Part shown: positions 26,706 to 35,191 of the stretch, piece after piece
How the letters are laid out: every line of letters begins with the position of its first letter
Position numbering within the stretch: the first letter of the stretch is position 1
Assembly (NCBI RefSeq): GCF_001463885.1
Contig: NZ_BBWQ01000020.1
Coordinates: forward strand, 62,001-126,000
Direction: 5' to 3'
Source: Aureimonas altamirensis
Lineage (GTDB): Bacteria; Pseudomonadota; Alphaproteobacteria; Rhizobiales; Rhizobiaceae
Length of the DNA: 64,000 nt
The notes under the pieces: generated by a model
Database searches by the model: none
Told to the model about the DNA's origin: nothing
What the model saw: the letters and a program-made list of their open reading frames with translations, nothing else
Program-made: the position numbers and the translations under genes

Positions 26706-28516
26706 CGACGCGCGACGACATGGCGCTGCGCCGACCGACGGCCGATGGCCGCAGGCTGCTGGCCGGCAGGCTGTCGGCGGAACTCGTATCCGGTGGTCTG
26801 CGGGACATTCGCTACGACGGACATGAGGTCCTGCGCGCCATCGACTATGTTGTCCGCGACCGCGACTGGGGCACCTACGACCTGATCGTGACCGGGCTCG
26901 ATGTCGACGAGACGCAGGCGGGCTTTTCCATCCGCTATGCGGCCCGCTGCGCGGCGCCGGACGGGACGGCCCTGCATCTCAGCGCGCGCATCGAGGGTGC
27001 CGAAGACGGTACGCTGTCCTTTACCGTCGACGCCACGCCGGACGGCGCGTTCGAGACAAACCGCACGGGCTTTTGCGTGCTGCACCCGATCGAGGGTGTC
27101 GCAGGCGCGCCGGTGCGGGTTACCCATACGGACGGCACCACGCAAGACGCCCACTTCCCCGACCTGATCGAGCCATGGCAGCCTTTCAAGGATATCAGGG
27201 CGCTCGACCATTCTCCGGCCCCCGGCCTTTCGGCAAGCTGCCGGATGGAGGGGGACACGTTCGAGATGGAAGACCAGCGCGCCTGGTCCGACGCTTCGTA
27301 CAAAACCTATGTGCGGCCGCTAAGCCTGCCCTGGCCCTACCGCCTGACGCCGGACGTGCCGCTGCGACAGAGCGTGACGTTGACTGTCCGCCGGTCGGCG
27401 GACGCGGTACCGAAGAGCCGGCCGGACGTCGTGTCGATACGGCTGGGCGAGCGCCTGCCGACACACATGCCGCCCATCGGCGTTGCCGTGTCGCCGGGCG
27501 AGACCGGCGCTGCGGACGCCGCACGCGATGCGCTGGCGGAGTTGAACCCGCAATCGCTGCTTCTGGCATACGAGCCCGGGATCGGCCATGGCCGGGCAGA
27601 GCTTGAGCAGCTTCGCATGCTGGCGGAGGCCGTTCCGGACTCCGAGCGCGTGCTGGAGTTCGTCGTTCCGACAGCCGGGCCGCTGGGAAGCGCCTTCGAC
27701 ACGGCTGCGTCGGCCATCCTGGAATCGGGTCTTGCACCCCATGCCGTCGCGGCGCTGGCGGATGTCGACCGCCAATCCACCCCGCCCGGCAGCGAATGGC
27801 CGGCCTGCCCGCCTCTGGAAGACATCTATGCCGAAGCGCGCCGGGCCTTCCCCGGCGTCTCGATCGGCGGCGGCATGTTCAGCTATTTCACGGAGCTGAA
27901 CCGCAAGCGCGTGCCGGCCGCGCTGCTGGACTTCGTCACGCATGCCACCTGCCCCATCGTCCATGCAGCGGACGACCGCAGCGTGATGCAGACGCTGGAA
28001 GCGATCCCTTATATCACGCGGTCCACACGCAGTTTCATCGGCACGACGGCATACCGCCTCGGCCCCACCACCATCGGGATGCGGCAGAACCCGTACGGCT
28101 CGCGCACCATGCCCAATCCCGACGGCGGGCGCATTCCGATGGCGCATGACGATCCGCGCGGCCGCAGTGCGTTCGGTGCGGCCTGGCTGGTGGGCTATGC
28201 CGCACGGCTTGCCGGCACGGGCGTGCAAAGCTGGACGGCCGGCTCCCTCAGTGGACCGCGCGGCGCGATCCTGCCGGATGGCGGCAGAACGCCCGCCTTC
28301 GCCGTGCTGAAAACGCTGGCCAGCCTTGCCGGGCGACCGCGCATCGCGCTTGAAAGCGATGCGCCCGGACGGGTCGATGGCTTCGCCGCGCTCGATACCG
28401 ACGGCTCGACCGTCCTGTGGCTTGCCAATCTGACGGCCGAAGACCAGCAGGTGCATATAGACGGCGAAATGGCGACTCTCGGCCCCTATGCGCTCCTGAG
28501 CCGGGTCACCTCATGA
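26702..28516 (+). CDS. apnL: D-apionate lactonase
   Basis: This 604-residue protein matches ApnL in size and layout. It has an N-terminal beta-rich domain, a central TIM-barrel-like region (GGGMFSYFTELNRKR) and a C-terminal beta domain ending near YALLSRVTS. ApnL hydrolyses D-apionolactone to D-apionate. Translation appears to start at GTG 26702, overlapping apsD by 4 bp; an ATG at 26720 is the alternative. There is no signal peptide, so it acts in the cytoplasm. It ends 8 bp from the 3' end of the convergent GntR gene. Confidence 0.86.
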   Translation: MTTRDDMALRRPTADGRRLLAGRLSAELVSGGLRDIRYDGHEVLRAIDYVVRDRDWGTYDLIVTGLDVDETQAGFSIRYAARCAAPDGTALHLSARIEGAEDGTLSFTVDATPDGAFETNRTGFCVLHPIEGVAGAPVRVTHTDGTTQDAHFPDLIEPWQPFKDIRALDHSPAPGLSASCRMEGDTFEMEDQRAWSDASYKTYVRPLSLPWPYRLTPDVPLRQSVTLTVRRSADAVPKSRPDVVSIRLGERLPTHMPPIGVAVSPGETGAADAARDALAELNPQSLLLAYEPGIGHGRAELEQLRMLAEAVPDSERVLEFVVPTAGPLGSAFDTAASAILESGLAPHAVAALADVDRQSTPPGSEWPACPPLEDIYAEARRAFPGVSIGGGMFSYFTELNRKRVPAALLDFVTHATCPIVHAADDRSVMQTLEAIPYITRSTRSFIGTTAYRLGPTTIGMRQNPYGSRTMPNPDGGRIPMAHDDPRGRSAFGAAWLVGYAARLAGTGVQSWTAGSLSGPRGAILPDGGRTPAFAVLKTLASLAGRPRIALESDAPGRVDGFAALDTDGSTVLWLANLTAEDQQVHIDGEMATLGPYALLSRVTS

Positions 28517-28524
28517 CGACGCGG

Positions 28525-29238
28525 TCAGCCGGCCTGATGGACGTAAAGCTCGCGCGATCGCTCGAGGTGGCGCACCAGCGCCGCCTCCGCGGCCTCCGGA
28601 TCGCGGGCGGCCAGCGCATCCAGCAGTTCCTGATGCTCGACCAGCGTCACGTTTTCGCGGCCGGACCAGATCAAAAGTTCCGTGTGGTACTGTTTCAGCC
28701 AGCCCAGCATGGAATGCGACACAGCCGTCAGGATCGGGTTGCCGCAGATGGCCGTGATGCGCGTGTGGAACTGCATGTCGGCCGCGATGAAGGCATCGGG
28801 CCGGCCCAGCACCGCGCGCTGCGCGTCGAGCAGGGCGCCGAGGGCGGCGATGTCGGTATCATGGGCCCGCTCGGCGGCTTGCCGCACCACGCCGCGCTCG
28901 AACAGGATGCGCGCTTCTTTCAGATGGTCCAGCGCGGCCGGAGAGGTCGACAGCATGATCTCGGCCGCGCGGTCCACCTGCCGCACGACAGATTGCGGCG
29001 TCATGGCCAGCACCCGCGCACGCTCGCCATGGCTGATCGCGATCAACCCCATGCCGGCCAGCGCCTGCATCGCCTCGCGTATGGCAGGGCGGCCGACGCC
29101 GAAGCGCGCCATCAGATCCCGCTCGGCGGGCATCGCGTCGCCGGGGGCAAGCTCGCCCGACACGATCATGCCCTTCAGACGGTCGAAGACCTCGTCCGAC
29201 AATTTGCGGCGAACGATCGGCTCCGGGGTCGTGTCCAT
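28525..29238 (-). CDS. GntR-family (FadR/FCD subfamily) regulator of apiose genes
   Basis: This 237-residue regulator has an N-terminal winged helix (about residues 10-75, RLKGMIVSGELAPGDAMPAE then GVGRPAIREAMQAL) and a C-terminal FCD helical domain with metal-ligand residues in MQFHTRI and in EHQELLDAL/RHLERS. It resembles NanR-like FCD regulators. It is convergent with apnL and divergent from oiaX. Inverted repeats lie in the 104-bp gap before oiaX and a shared 9-mer lies before apnO, so it probably controls both halves of the apiose pathway, responding to a pathway intermediate. Confidence 0.9.
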   Translation of the reverse strand: MDTTPEPIVRRKLSDEVFDRLKGMIVSGELAPGDAMPAERDLMARFGVGRPAIREAMQALAGMGLIAISHGERARVLAMTPQSVVRQVDRAAEIMLSTSPAALDHLKEARILFERGVVRQAAERAHDTDIAALGALLDAQRAVLGRPDAFIAADMQFHTRITAICGNPILTAVSHSMLGWLKQYHTELLIWSGRENVTLVEHQELLDALAARDPEAAEAALVRHLERSRELYVHQAG

Positions 29239-29239
29239 G

Positions 29240-29294
29240 GGTATGGTCCTGCGCGGCGCGGCGCACTGTGCCCCGCTGGTGTCATCACCATACC
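29240..29294. promoter_or_regulatory. Operator region between the GntR gene and oiaX
   Basis: GGTATGGT (29240-29247) and ACCATACC (29287-29294) form a widely spaced inverted repeat. Overlapping the second is the perfect palindrome TGGTGTCATCACCA (29277-29290). TGGT...ACCA halves are usual in FadR-type operators. The first element also covers the region just upstream of the GntR start, which would allow autoregulation. Confidence 0.5.
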
Positions 29295-29342
29295 ACTATC
29301 GGTTTCCGTCTGGAAACGCTCCAGTCTGGAGGGCGTAACGCC

Positions 29343-30614
29343 ATGAACGACAGGATCGTCGTCACCTATCGCATCGAGACGCCGGGCAGCGTCGAAAAGC
29401 TCGCCGCCAAGATCGCCAGCGACCAGTCCACCGGCACCTTCGTTCCGCTGCCGGGCGAAACGCCCGAACTGAAGGCGCGTGTGGCAGCCGAGGTTATCGC
29501 GGTGCGCCCGCTGGAACCGGTTGGGGAACCGTCCTTCGGGCGCGACCACGACGATCTGGCTGCGCCGCTTTCCTTCAACCGGGGCGAGGCCGACATCGCC
29601 TTTCCGCTTGCGGCGGTGGGCACGGACCTTGCCGCCCTGATGACCATCGCGATCGGCGGCGTCTATTCCATCAAGGGGTTCAGCGGCATCCGCATCACCG
29701 GGCTGAAGCTGCCGGAGGCCTTCGCCAGGGCATGGCCCGGCCCACAATTCGGCATAGCCGGCAGCAAGCGGCTGACCGGCGTGGAGGGGCGCCCCATCAT
29801 CGGCACCATCGTCAAGCCGGCGCTCGGGCTTCGGCCACATGAATCGGCCGCGATGGTGAAGGAGCTGGTGGAAGCCGGCGTCGACTTCATCAAGGACGAC
29901 GAGAAACTGATGAGCCCGGCCTACTCGTCCCTGGACGAGCGGATTGCCGCCATCATGCCGGTGGTGCTGGACCATGAGCAGAAGACCGGCAAGAAGGTGA
30001 TGGTTGCCTTCGGCATCACCGCCACCGACCCCGATACCATGATGCGCAACCATGACCGGGTGGTCGAGGCGGGCGGCAATGCCGCCGTGGTCAACATCAA
30101 CTCCATCGGCATGGGCGCCATGGCGTTCCTGCGCCGCCGTTCGTCCATCGTGCTGCACGCCCATCGCAACGGCTGGGATATACTGACCCGGCACTCCGGC
30201 CTCGGCATGGACTTCTCCGTCTACGAAACCTTCTGGCGTCTGCTCGGCGTCGATCAGTTCCAGATCAACGGCATCGGCGCGAAATACTGGGAGCCGGACG
30301 ACAGCTTCATCCGCTCGTTCCGCGCGCTCGACACCCCCCTCTTCAAGCCGGAAGACCGGCCCCTGCCGGTGGTCTGCTCCGGCCAGTGGGGCGGGCAGGC
30401 TCCGGCCACCTGGCAGGCCGTTGCCACGACGGACCTTCTCTATCTGTGCGGTGGCGGCGTCGTCAGCCATCCCGGCGGGCCGGCTGCCGGGGTCCGCGCG
30501 GTGCAACAGGCCTGGCAGGCCACCGTGGCCGGCATCGACCTTGCCACCTACGCCAGAGACCACACCGAACTCGCACAATCCATCGCCAGATTCGGGTCCG
30601 GCGATGGCGCCTGA
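29343..30614 (+). CDS. oiaX: RuBisCO-like protein, 3-oxo-isoapionate-4-phosphate transcarboxylase/hydrolase
   Basis: This 423-residue protein is a RuBisCO large-subunit homologue. Lys158 lies in the motif GTIVKPALGL, and Lys184-Asp185-Asp186-Glu187 (FIKDDE) corresponds to the carbamylated Lys and metal ligands of RuBisCO. HAHRNG and SGQWGGQ match the later phosphate/substrate segments. The loop-6 region reads GAKYWEPDD rather than GKLEG, and the N-terminal domain is shortened, so it is not a CO2-fixing enzyme. With apnO, apsD, apnL and oiaK alongside, it fits OiaX, which splits 3-oxo-isoapionate 4-phosphate to 3-phosphoglycerate and glycolate. The ATG at 29343 follows a GGAGG site. Confidence 0.92.
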   Translation: MNDRIVVTYRIETPGSVEKLAAKIASDQSTGTFVPLPGETPELKARVAAEVIAVRPLEPVGEPSFGRDHDDLAAPLSFNRGEADIAFPLAAVGTDLAALMTIAIGGVYSIKGFSGIRITGLKLPEAFARAWPGPQFGIAGSKRLTGVEGRPIIGTIVKPALGLRPHESAAMVKELVEAGVDFIKDDEKLMSPAYSSLDERIAAIMPVVLDHEQKTGKKVMVAFGITATDPDTMMRNHDRVVEAGGNAAVVNINSIGMGAMAFLRRRSSIVLHAHRNGWDILTRHSGLGMDFSVYETFWRLLGVDQFQINGIGAKYWEPDDSFIRSFRALDTPLFKPEDRPLPVVCSGQWGGQAPATWQAVATTDLLYLCGGGVVSHPGGPAAGVRAVQQAWQATVAGIDLATYARDHTELAQSIARFGSGDGA

Positions 30615-30636
30615 GCGCACAAGGATAGGCCGCACG

Positions 30637-31965
30637 ATGACTTCTCCCCTGCTGATGACCTGGTATGGCGACGACCTCACCGGCTCGACCGACGTGATGG
30701 AGGCGCTGGCGCTGTCCGGCATCGAGGCCGTGCTGTTTCTCGATATTCCGGACGCCGCCCAGCGCGCGCGCTTTCCGGGCGTGCGTGCCCTCGGCATCGC
30801 CGGCACCAGCCGCAGCGAGACGCCGGAGTGGATGGACGAGAACCTGCCGCCCGTCTTTGCCGCGCTGGCCGCCGAACACGCCGAGATCTGCCATTACAAG
30901 GTCTGCTCGACCTTCGATTCCGCACCGCATGCCGGCAGCATCGGACGGGCGCTGGAGCTTGGGCGCAAGGCCTTCGGCGACAGGCCCGTGCCCATCCTCG
31001 TCGGCGCGCCGCAGCTTAAGCGCTATACCGCCTTTGCAACGCTGTTCGCGGCCTATCGCGGCGAGGTCTTCCGCATAGACCGCCATCCCGTCATGAGCCG
31101 CCATCCGGTAACGCCGATGCACGAGGCCGACCTGATCCGTCATCTTGCCGGGCAGACGGATCTTTCCATCGCCCTCGTCGACCCCATCGCGCTGGGCGGC
31201 AACGACCCGGATTCCAGCATCGATGCCGCTTTGGCGGAAGAGCCGGGCGGCCTGTTCATCGACGTCATGGACCCGCGCGGCCAGGCAGTGGCGGGCCTTC
31301 AGTTGCGCAGGCTCGCCAGGGCCGGGAGCCGGTTCGTCGTCGGCTCGTCCGGCGTGGAATACGCGCTTGCCCACGCCTTTGCCGCGGCGGGCGAGGCGTC
31401 GGGCAGTGGGCATTTCGATCCGCTGCCGGCGGTGGAGCGCCTGTCCGTCGTATCCGGGAGCTGCTCGCCCACCACCGCGCGCCAGATCGCCTATGCACAA
31501 AGCCAGGGCTTCACGCCTGTCGCGCTGGACCCCCGCGCCCTCGTCTCCGGCGACGAAGCGGCGGTGGAAGCGGTGGCCGCCACCGCCCATGCGGCGCTGG
31601 CCGAAGGCGCCAGCGTGATCGTCCATACGGCGATGGGGCCGGAAAGCGATCTCGGCGACGAGATCGCCGATGCGCCCGGCGCACGCCATGCCATCGGCCG
31701 GGGCCTTGGCCGCCTGCAGGCCGAACTTGTCCGCCGCGCCGGCCTGACGCGCGCCGTCATTGCCGGCGGCGATACGTCCAGCCACGCGCTGCGGCAGCTT
31801 GCGGTCTATGCGCTGACGCCCCGCCTGCCGATGGCGGACACACCCGGCTCTCCATTGTCGACGGCCTACAGCACCGACCCGGCATTCGACGGGATGGAGG
31901 TGGCGCTGAAAGGCGGGCAGGTCGGCAACGACGACTATTTCGTGCGCATCCGGGACGGCGGCTGA
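30637..31965 (+). CDS. oiaK: 3-oxo-isoapionate kinase (four-carbon acid sugar kinase family)
   Basis: This 442-residue kinase has the DUF1537 architecture. The N-terminal sugar-binding domain shows TWYGDDLTGSTDVMEAL and the C-terminal nucleotide-binding domain shows SGSCSPTTARQI and AGGDTSSHAL. OiaK phosphorylates 3-oxo-isoapionate at the 4 position with ATP to supply OiaX. It starts 22 bp after oiaX and is surely in the same transcript. The family also acts on other acid sugars; the choice of OiaK depends on its neighbours. Confidence 0.88.
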   Translation: MTSPLLMTWYGDDLTGSTDVMEALALSGIEAVLFLDIPDAAQRARFPGVRALGIAGTSRSETPEWMDENLPPVFAALAAEHAEICHYKVCSTFDSAPHAGSIGRALELGRKAFGDRPVPILVGAPQLKRYTAFATLFAAYRGEVFRIDRHPVMSRHPVTPMHEADLIRHLAGQTDLSIALVDPIALGGNDPDSSIDAALAEEPGGLFIDVMDPRGQAVAGLQLRRLARAGSRFVVGSSGVEYALAHAFAAAGEASGSGHFDPLPAVERLSVVSGSCSPTTARQIAYAQSQGFTPVALDPRALVSGDEAAVEAVAATAHAALAEGASVIVHTAMGPESDLGDEIADAPGARHAIGRGLGRLQAELVRRAGLTRAVIAGGDTSSHALRQLAVYALTPRLPMADTPGSPLSTAYSTDPAFDGMEVALKGGQVGNDDYFVRIRDGG

Positions 31966-32041
31966 CGCGAATATGGCGGGCCGGGACGAGGGGCCCGGCC
32001 TTCAAGACCGTCTTTTTCCTCATTGGGGGGTTCGACACAGC

Positions 32042-33355
32042 ATGCAAACGATCAATTCCGTCGAGACATCGGCGATCCGCAAGATCACCTGGCGTCTCGT
32101 GCCCTTTCTGGGGTTGATGTTCTTCATCAACTTCCTCGACCGTACGGCCATCGGCTTCGCCGGGCCGAATGGCATGACGCAGGATCTGGGGCTGACGGCA
32201 GCCCAGTTCGGCTTTGCCGCCGGCATCTTCTTCGTCGGCTACATCGCGCTCGAAATCCCCAGCAACCTCGCTCTGCACAAGTTCGGCGCCCGCAAATGGC
32301 TGGCCCGCATCATGGTGACGTGGGGTATCGTGTCGCTGCTCTTCACCTTCGTGCAAAGCGCCACGCAGCTTTACTGGCTGCGCTTCCTGCTCGGCGTCGC
32401 CGAAGCCGGCTTCTTTCCCGGGGCGATCCTGTTCCTGTCCATGTGGGTGCCGGCGCGCCACCGCGCCAAGGTGCTGGCCGTCTTCTATGTGGCGCAGCCG
32501 CTGACGACGGTGATCGGCGCGCCCATCGCCTCCGCGCTGATCGAGGCGCATGGCGCCTTCGGCCTCGAGGGATGGCGCATCATGTTCTTCGGCGTCTCCG
32601 TGCCGGCCATCATCGTCGGCATCATCACCTTCTTCTACCTGCCCGACACGCCGAACGACGCGCGCTGGCTGACGCGGGAAGAGCGGGATTGGCTCAACGG
32701 CGAACTGGCGAAGGAAGACAAGGCCAAGGCGGCAAGCCATGGCCGCGATACCGGCAAGGCGCTCAAGAGCGGCCGGGTTTGGCTGCTGTCGCTGATCTAT
32801 TTCGGCTTCATCTACGGGCTCTACGCGCTGGGCTTCTTCCTGCCCACCATCATCGGCGGGTTCGAGGCCGATTTCGGAACGAAGTTCACCGTCATGGAAC
32901 GCGGCCTCATCACGGCGATCCCCTATCTGCCGGCCGCGATCGCGCTTGTCCTGTGGAGCCGCGATGCCTCCCGGCGCGGCGTGCGCCCCTGGCATATCGG
33001 CATTCCGGCCCTGCTGGGCGCGGTGTCCATTCCGTTGGCCCTGGCCATGCCGACACCCACCACGACCATCGCGGTCATCACCCTGACGGCCTGTGCCATC
33101 TTCTCGGCGCTGCCGAACTTCTGGTCCTTCCCGGCCCGGTTCCTAACCGGGGCGGCGGCGGCGGCCGGCATCGCCCTCATCAACACGATGGGCAACATCG
33201 CCGGCTTTGCCGCGCCCTACATCACCGGCGCGGTCAAGGACTGGACGGGCGGCTACGCCGTGCCGATGACCATCGTGGGCGGCTTCATGCTGCTGTCGGC
33301 CATCCTGTCCTTCGCGGTGCTGCCGCGCCTGGAAGAGCCCCGCGACCGGGGCTGA
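32042..33355 (+). CDS. MFS transporter, anion:cation symporter type
   Basis: This 437-residue transporter has about 12 membrane segments and early-loop features of the ACS/phthalate-permease group (INFLDRTAIGFAGPNGM and LHKFGARKWLARIMVTWG). Such proteins usually import sugar acids or aromatic acids. Its position 76 bp after oiaK, in the same direction, suggests import of an apiose-derived acid such as D-apionate. The ATG at 32042 follows a GGGGGG stretch that could serve as ribosome site. A 35-nt hairpin-forming repeat follows its stop. Confidence 0.85.
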   Translation: MQTINSVETSAIRKITWRLVPFLGLMFFINFLDRTAIGFAGPNGMTQDLGLTAAQFGFAAGIFFVGYIALEIPSNLALHKFGARKWLARIMVTWGIVSLLFTFVQSATQLYWLRFLLGVAEAGFFPGAILFLSMWVPARHRAKVLAVFYVAQPLTTVIGAPIASALIEAHGAFGLEGWRIMFFGVSVPAIIVGIITFFYLPDTPNDARWLTREERDWLNGELAKEDKAKAASHGRDTGKALKSGRVWLLSLIYFGFIYGLYALGFFLPTIIGGFEADFGTKFTVMERGLITAIPYLPAAIALVLWSRDASRRGVRPWHIGIPALLGAVSIPLALAMPTPTTTIAVITLTACAIFSALPNFWSFPARFLTGAAAAAGIALINTMGNIAGFAAPYITGAVKDWTGGYAVPMTIVGGFMLLSAILSFAVLPRLEEPRDRG

Positions 33356-33360
33356 CGGCC

Positions 33361-33406
33361 AGGGGCGATCACACCGGCCTCACAGAACCGTTGGTTGATC
33401 GCCCCT
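33361..33406. terminator. Long inverted repeat after the MFS gene
   Basis: AGGGGCGATCA (33361-33371) and TGATCGCCCCT (33396-33406) are perfect 11-bp complements around a 24-nt loop, starting 6 bp after the MFS stop. It probably ends the oiaX-oiaK-MFS transcript, although no T-run follows. A second, independent perfect repeat begins 18 bp later. Confidence 0.5.
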
Positions 33407-33423
33407 CCCTGCAACTGAAATAC

Positions 33424-33460
33424 CCTCCCCCGTGGTCCCATTGTTGGACCACGGGGGAGG
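33424..33460 (+). promoter_or_regulatory. 15-bp perfect inverted repeat covering the GntR ribosome site
   Basis: CCTCCCCCGTGGTCC (33424-33438) and GGACCACGGGGGAGG (33446-33460) pair perfectly around a 7-nt loop. The right arm contains GGGGGAGG, 4 nt before the proposed TTG start of the GntR gene at 33465, so as RNA the hairpin would hide the ribosome site. As DNA the inner TGGTCC/GGACCA halves look like a FadR-type operator. Either role would allow feedback on the GntR-TRAP operon. Confidence 0.5.
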
Positions 33461-33464
33461 CATC

Positions 33465-34190
33465 TTGGGACGGACGACAGCCGTACAAAGCGTGGTCGAC
33501 ACGCTGCGGGCCGAAATAACGGCCAGCCACAGGCCGGGAGATCTGCTCGCCAACGAGCGGGCTTTGGCCGAACGGTTCGGCGTCGGCCGCAACACCGCGC
33601 GCGAGGCGCTGGTGACGCTTCAGGTCCACGGCCTCATCAAGATCACGCGGCGCGGGCCCATGGTGACGGAGCCCGATTTCGACGCCGTCTTTTCCATCTT
33701 CAGCCATTACTTCGCCAGCGATCTGCGCACCTGCCGCGATCTCCTGGACATGCGCACCATGCTGGAAACGGGGGTTCTGCCCGCGGCGCTGGCCAATGCC
33801 GGGCCGGACGACGTCGTGGCCCTGTCGGCTATCCTGGATCGGATGGATGCGGCCCTGACGGTGCGCGAAAACGCCGTCGCCGACCATGCCTTCCATGCGC
33901 GTATCGTCCAGATGGCGGGCAATACGGTGATCGCCCGGCTCTATGCCGTGATGCGCGATCCCATCATCTTCTACATGGAGATCGGCAAGAACGTGCCCCG
34001 GCACGACGCCGCCTCCATGGGCAACCACCGTCGCATGGTGGAGGCCATCGGCCGGCAGGATCTTGCCGGCCTGACAGAGGCGGCGGCCGCCCACTACGCA
34101 TACAGCCGGGCAGTGCTGGAAGAGACGCTGTCCCGCGAGGCCGCCGCACGAACCCCCACGCAAAACGGCTCGGGAGGCCAACAGACATGA
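33465..34190 (+). CDS. GntR-family (FadR/FCD subfamily) regulator of the TRAP operon
   Basis: This regulator of about 241 residues has an N-terminal GntR winged helix (SVVDTLRAEITASHRPGDLL, then GVGRNTAREAL) and a C-terminal FCD domain with NHRRMVEAI and AAAHYAYSR. The likely start is TTG at 33465 behind GGGGGAGG; a GTG at 33432 lies inside the hairpin and has no ribosome site. Its stop overlaps the ATG of the TRAP binding-protein gene (ATGA at 34187), so regulator and transporter share one transcript and probably one effector. Confidence 0.85.
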   Translation: MGRTTAVQSVVDTLRAEITASHRPGDLLANERALAERFGVGRNTAREALVTLQVHGLIKITRRGPMVTEPDFDAVFSIFSHYFASDLRTCRDLLDMRTMLETGVLPAALANAGPDDVVALSAILDRMDAALTVRENAVADHAFHARIVQMAGNTVIARLYAVMRDPIIFYMEIGKNVPRHDAASMGNHRRMVEAIGRQDLAGLTEAAAAHYAYSRAVLEETLSREAAARTPTQNGSGGQQT

Positions 34191-35173
34191 CAACGACGCT
34201 CAAGCGCCTGGCAGGCTCGCTTCTGGCGGCAGGCCTTGCCCTGTCCATCCATGGGCATGCCAGCGCACAGGAAGTCACCATCCGCGTCGCCTACGAGAAC
34301 AATCCCGGCGAGCCGCTGGACCAGGTGATGAAGCACTGGCAGGAGCTGATCGCCGAGCGCTCCGACGGCCAGATTGCACTGGAGCTCTACCCGAGCTCGC
34401 AGCTCGGCTCCAAGCAGGACGTAACCGACCAGGCCATCATGGGCCTCAACGTCGTCACCATCACCGATGTCGGCTTTCTGGCCGATTACGAGCCGGATGT
34501 CGGCGTGCTGTTCGGCCCGTATCTGACCGACGACATGGACAAGCTTTTCGCCATCTACGACGGGGAATGGTTTGCGGAAAAGCGCGAGTCGCTGCGCCAG
34601 AAGGGCGTCCACATCGTCATCCCCAACCTGCTCTACGGCACGCGCCACCTGATTTCCAAGCGCCCCGTGCGCACGCCCGAGGATATGCGCGGCCTGAAGG
34701 TGCGCGTGCCCAACAACATCATGCAGATCCGCTCCTTCGAGGCGATGGGCGCGACCCCGACGCCGATGCCGCTGGGCGAGACCTTCTCGGCGCTGGCGCA
34801 GGGCGTCATCGACGGCGTGGAAAACCCCGTCTCGGTGCTCTACGGGCAGCGGTTCCACGAAGAGGCGAAATATCTGAACAAGATCGGCTACATCACCAAC
34901 ACGGCGATGTTCGTCGGCGGCGAAGCCTTCTTCTCGACCCTCAGCGAGCCGCATCTGCAGATCGTGCACGAAACGGGCTACGAGGCGGGCCTCTACAGCC
35001 AGCAACTGATGACCTCGCTGGACGACGAGCTGATCGGCAAGATGCAGCAGGAGGGTGTCGAGATCGTCGAGGTGGATACCGAGCCGTTCCGCGCGCTGAC
35101 GCAGCCGGTCTACGCAAGCTTCCCCGAATGGTCCGACGGTCTCTACGAAGAGATCCAGGGCCAGCTACAGTAA
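34187..35173 (+). CDS. TRAP transporter substrate-binding protein (DctP family)
   Basis: This 328-residue periplasmic protein has a signal peptide cleaved after HASA (about residue 27) and the DctP fold. Recognisable parts are YPSSQLGSKQDVTDQAIMGL, TPEDMRGLKVRVPNN with the substrate-carboxylate Arg, and ALAQGVIDGVENPVS. DctP proteins usually bind organic or sugar acids. Coupled to its GntR regulator and followed by small and large membrane subunits, it forms a complete TRAP system beside the apiose genes. An acid such as D-apionate is a plausible ligand. Confidence 0.93.
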   Translation: MTTTLKRLAGSLLAAGLALSIHGHASAQEVTIRVAYENNPGEPLDQVMKHWQELIAERSDGQIALELYPSSQLGSKQDVTDQAIMGLNVVTITDVGFLADYEPDVGVLFGPYLTDDMDKLFAIYDGEWFAEKRESLRQKGVHIVIPNLLYGTRHLISKRPVRTPEDMRGLKVRVPNNIMQIRSFEAMGATPTPMPLGETFSALAQGVIDGVENPVSVLYGQRFHEEAKYLNKIGYITNTAMFVGGEAFFSTLSEPHLQIVHETGYEAGLYSQQLMTSLDDELIGKMQQEGVEIVEVDTEPFRALTQPVYASFPEWSDGLYEEIQGQLQ

Positions 35174-35191
35174 GCCGGTGGGTGAAGACCG

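Noticed and set aside
29343-30614. A genuine CO2-fixing RuBisCO large subunit
   Set aside because: The loop-6 motif differs, the protein is short for a form I-III enzyme, no small subunit or phosphoribulokinase gene is near, and the neighbours are apiose-pathway enzymes.
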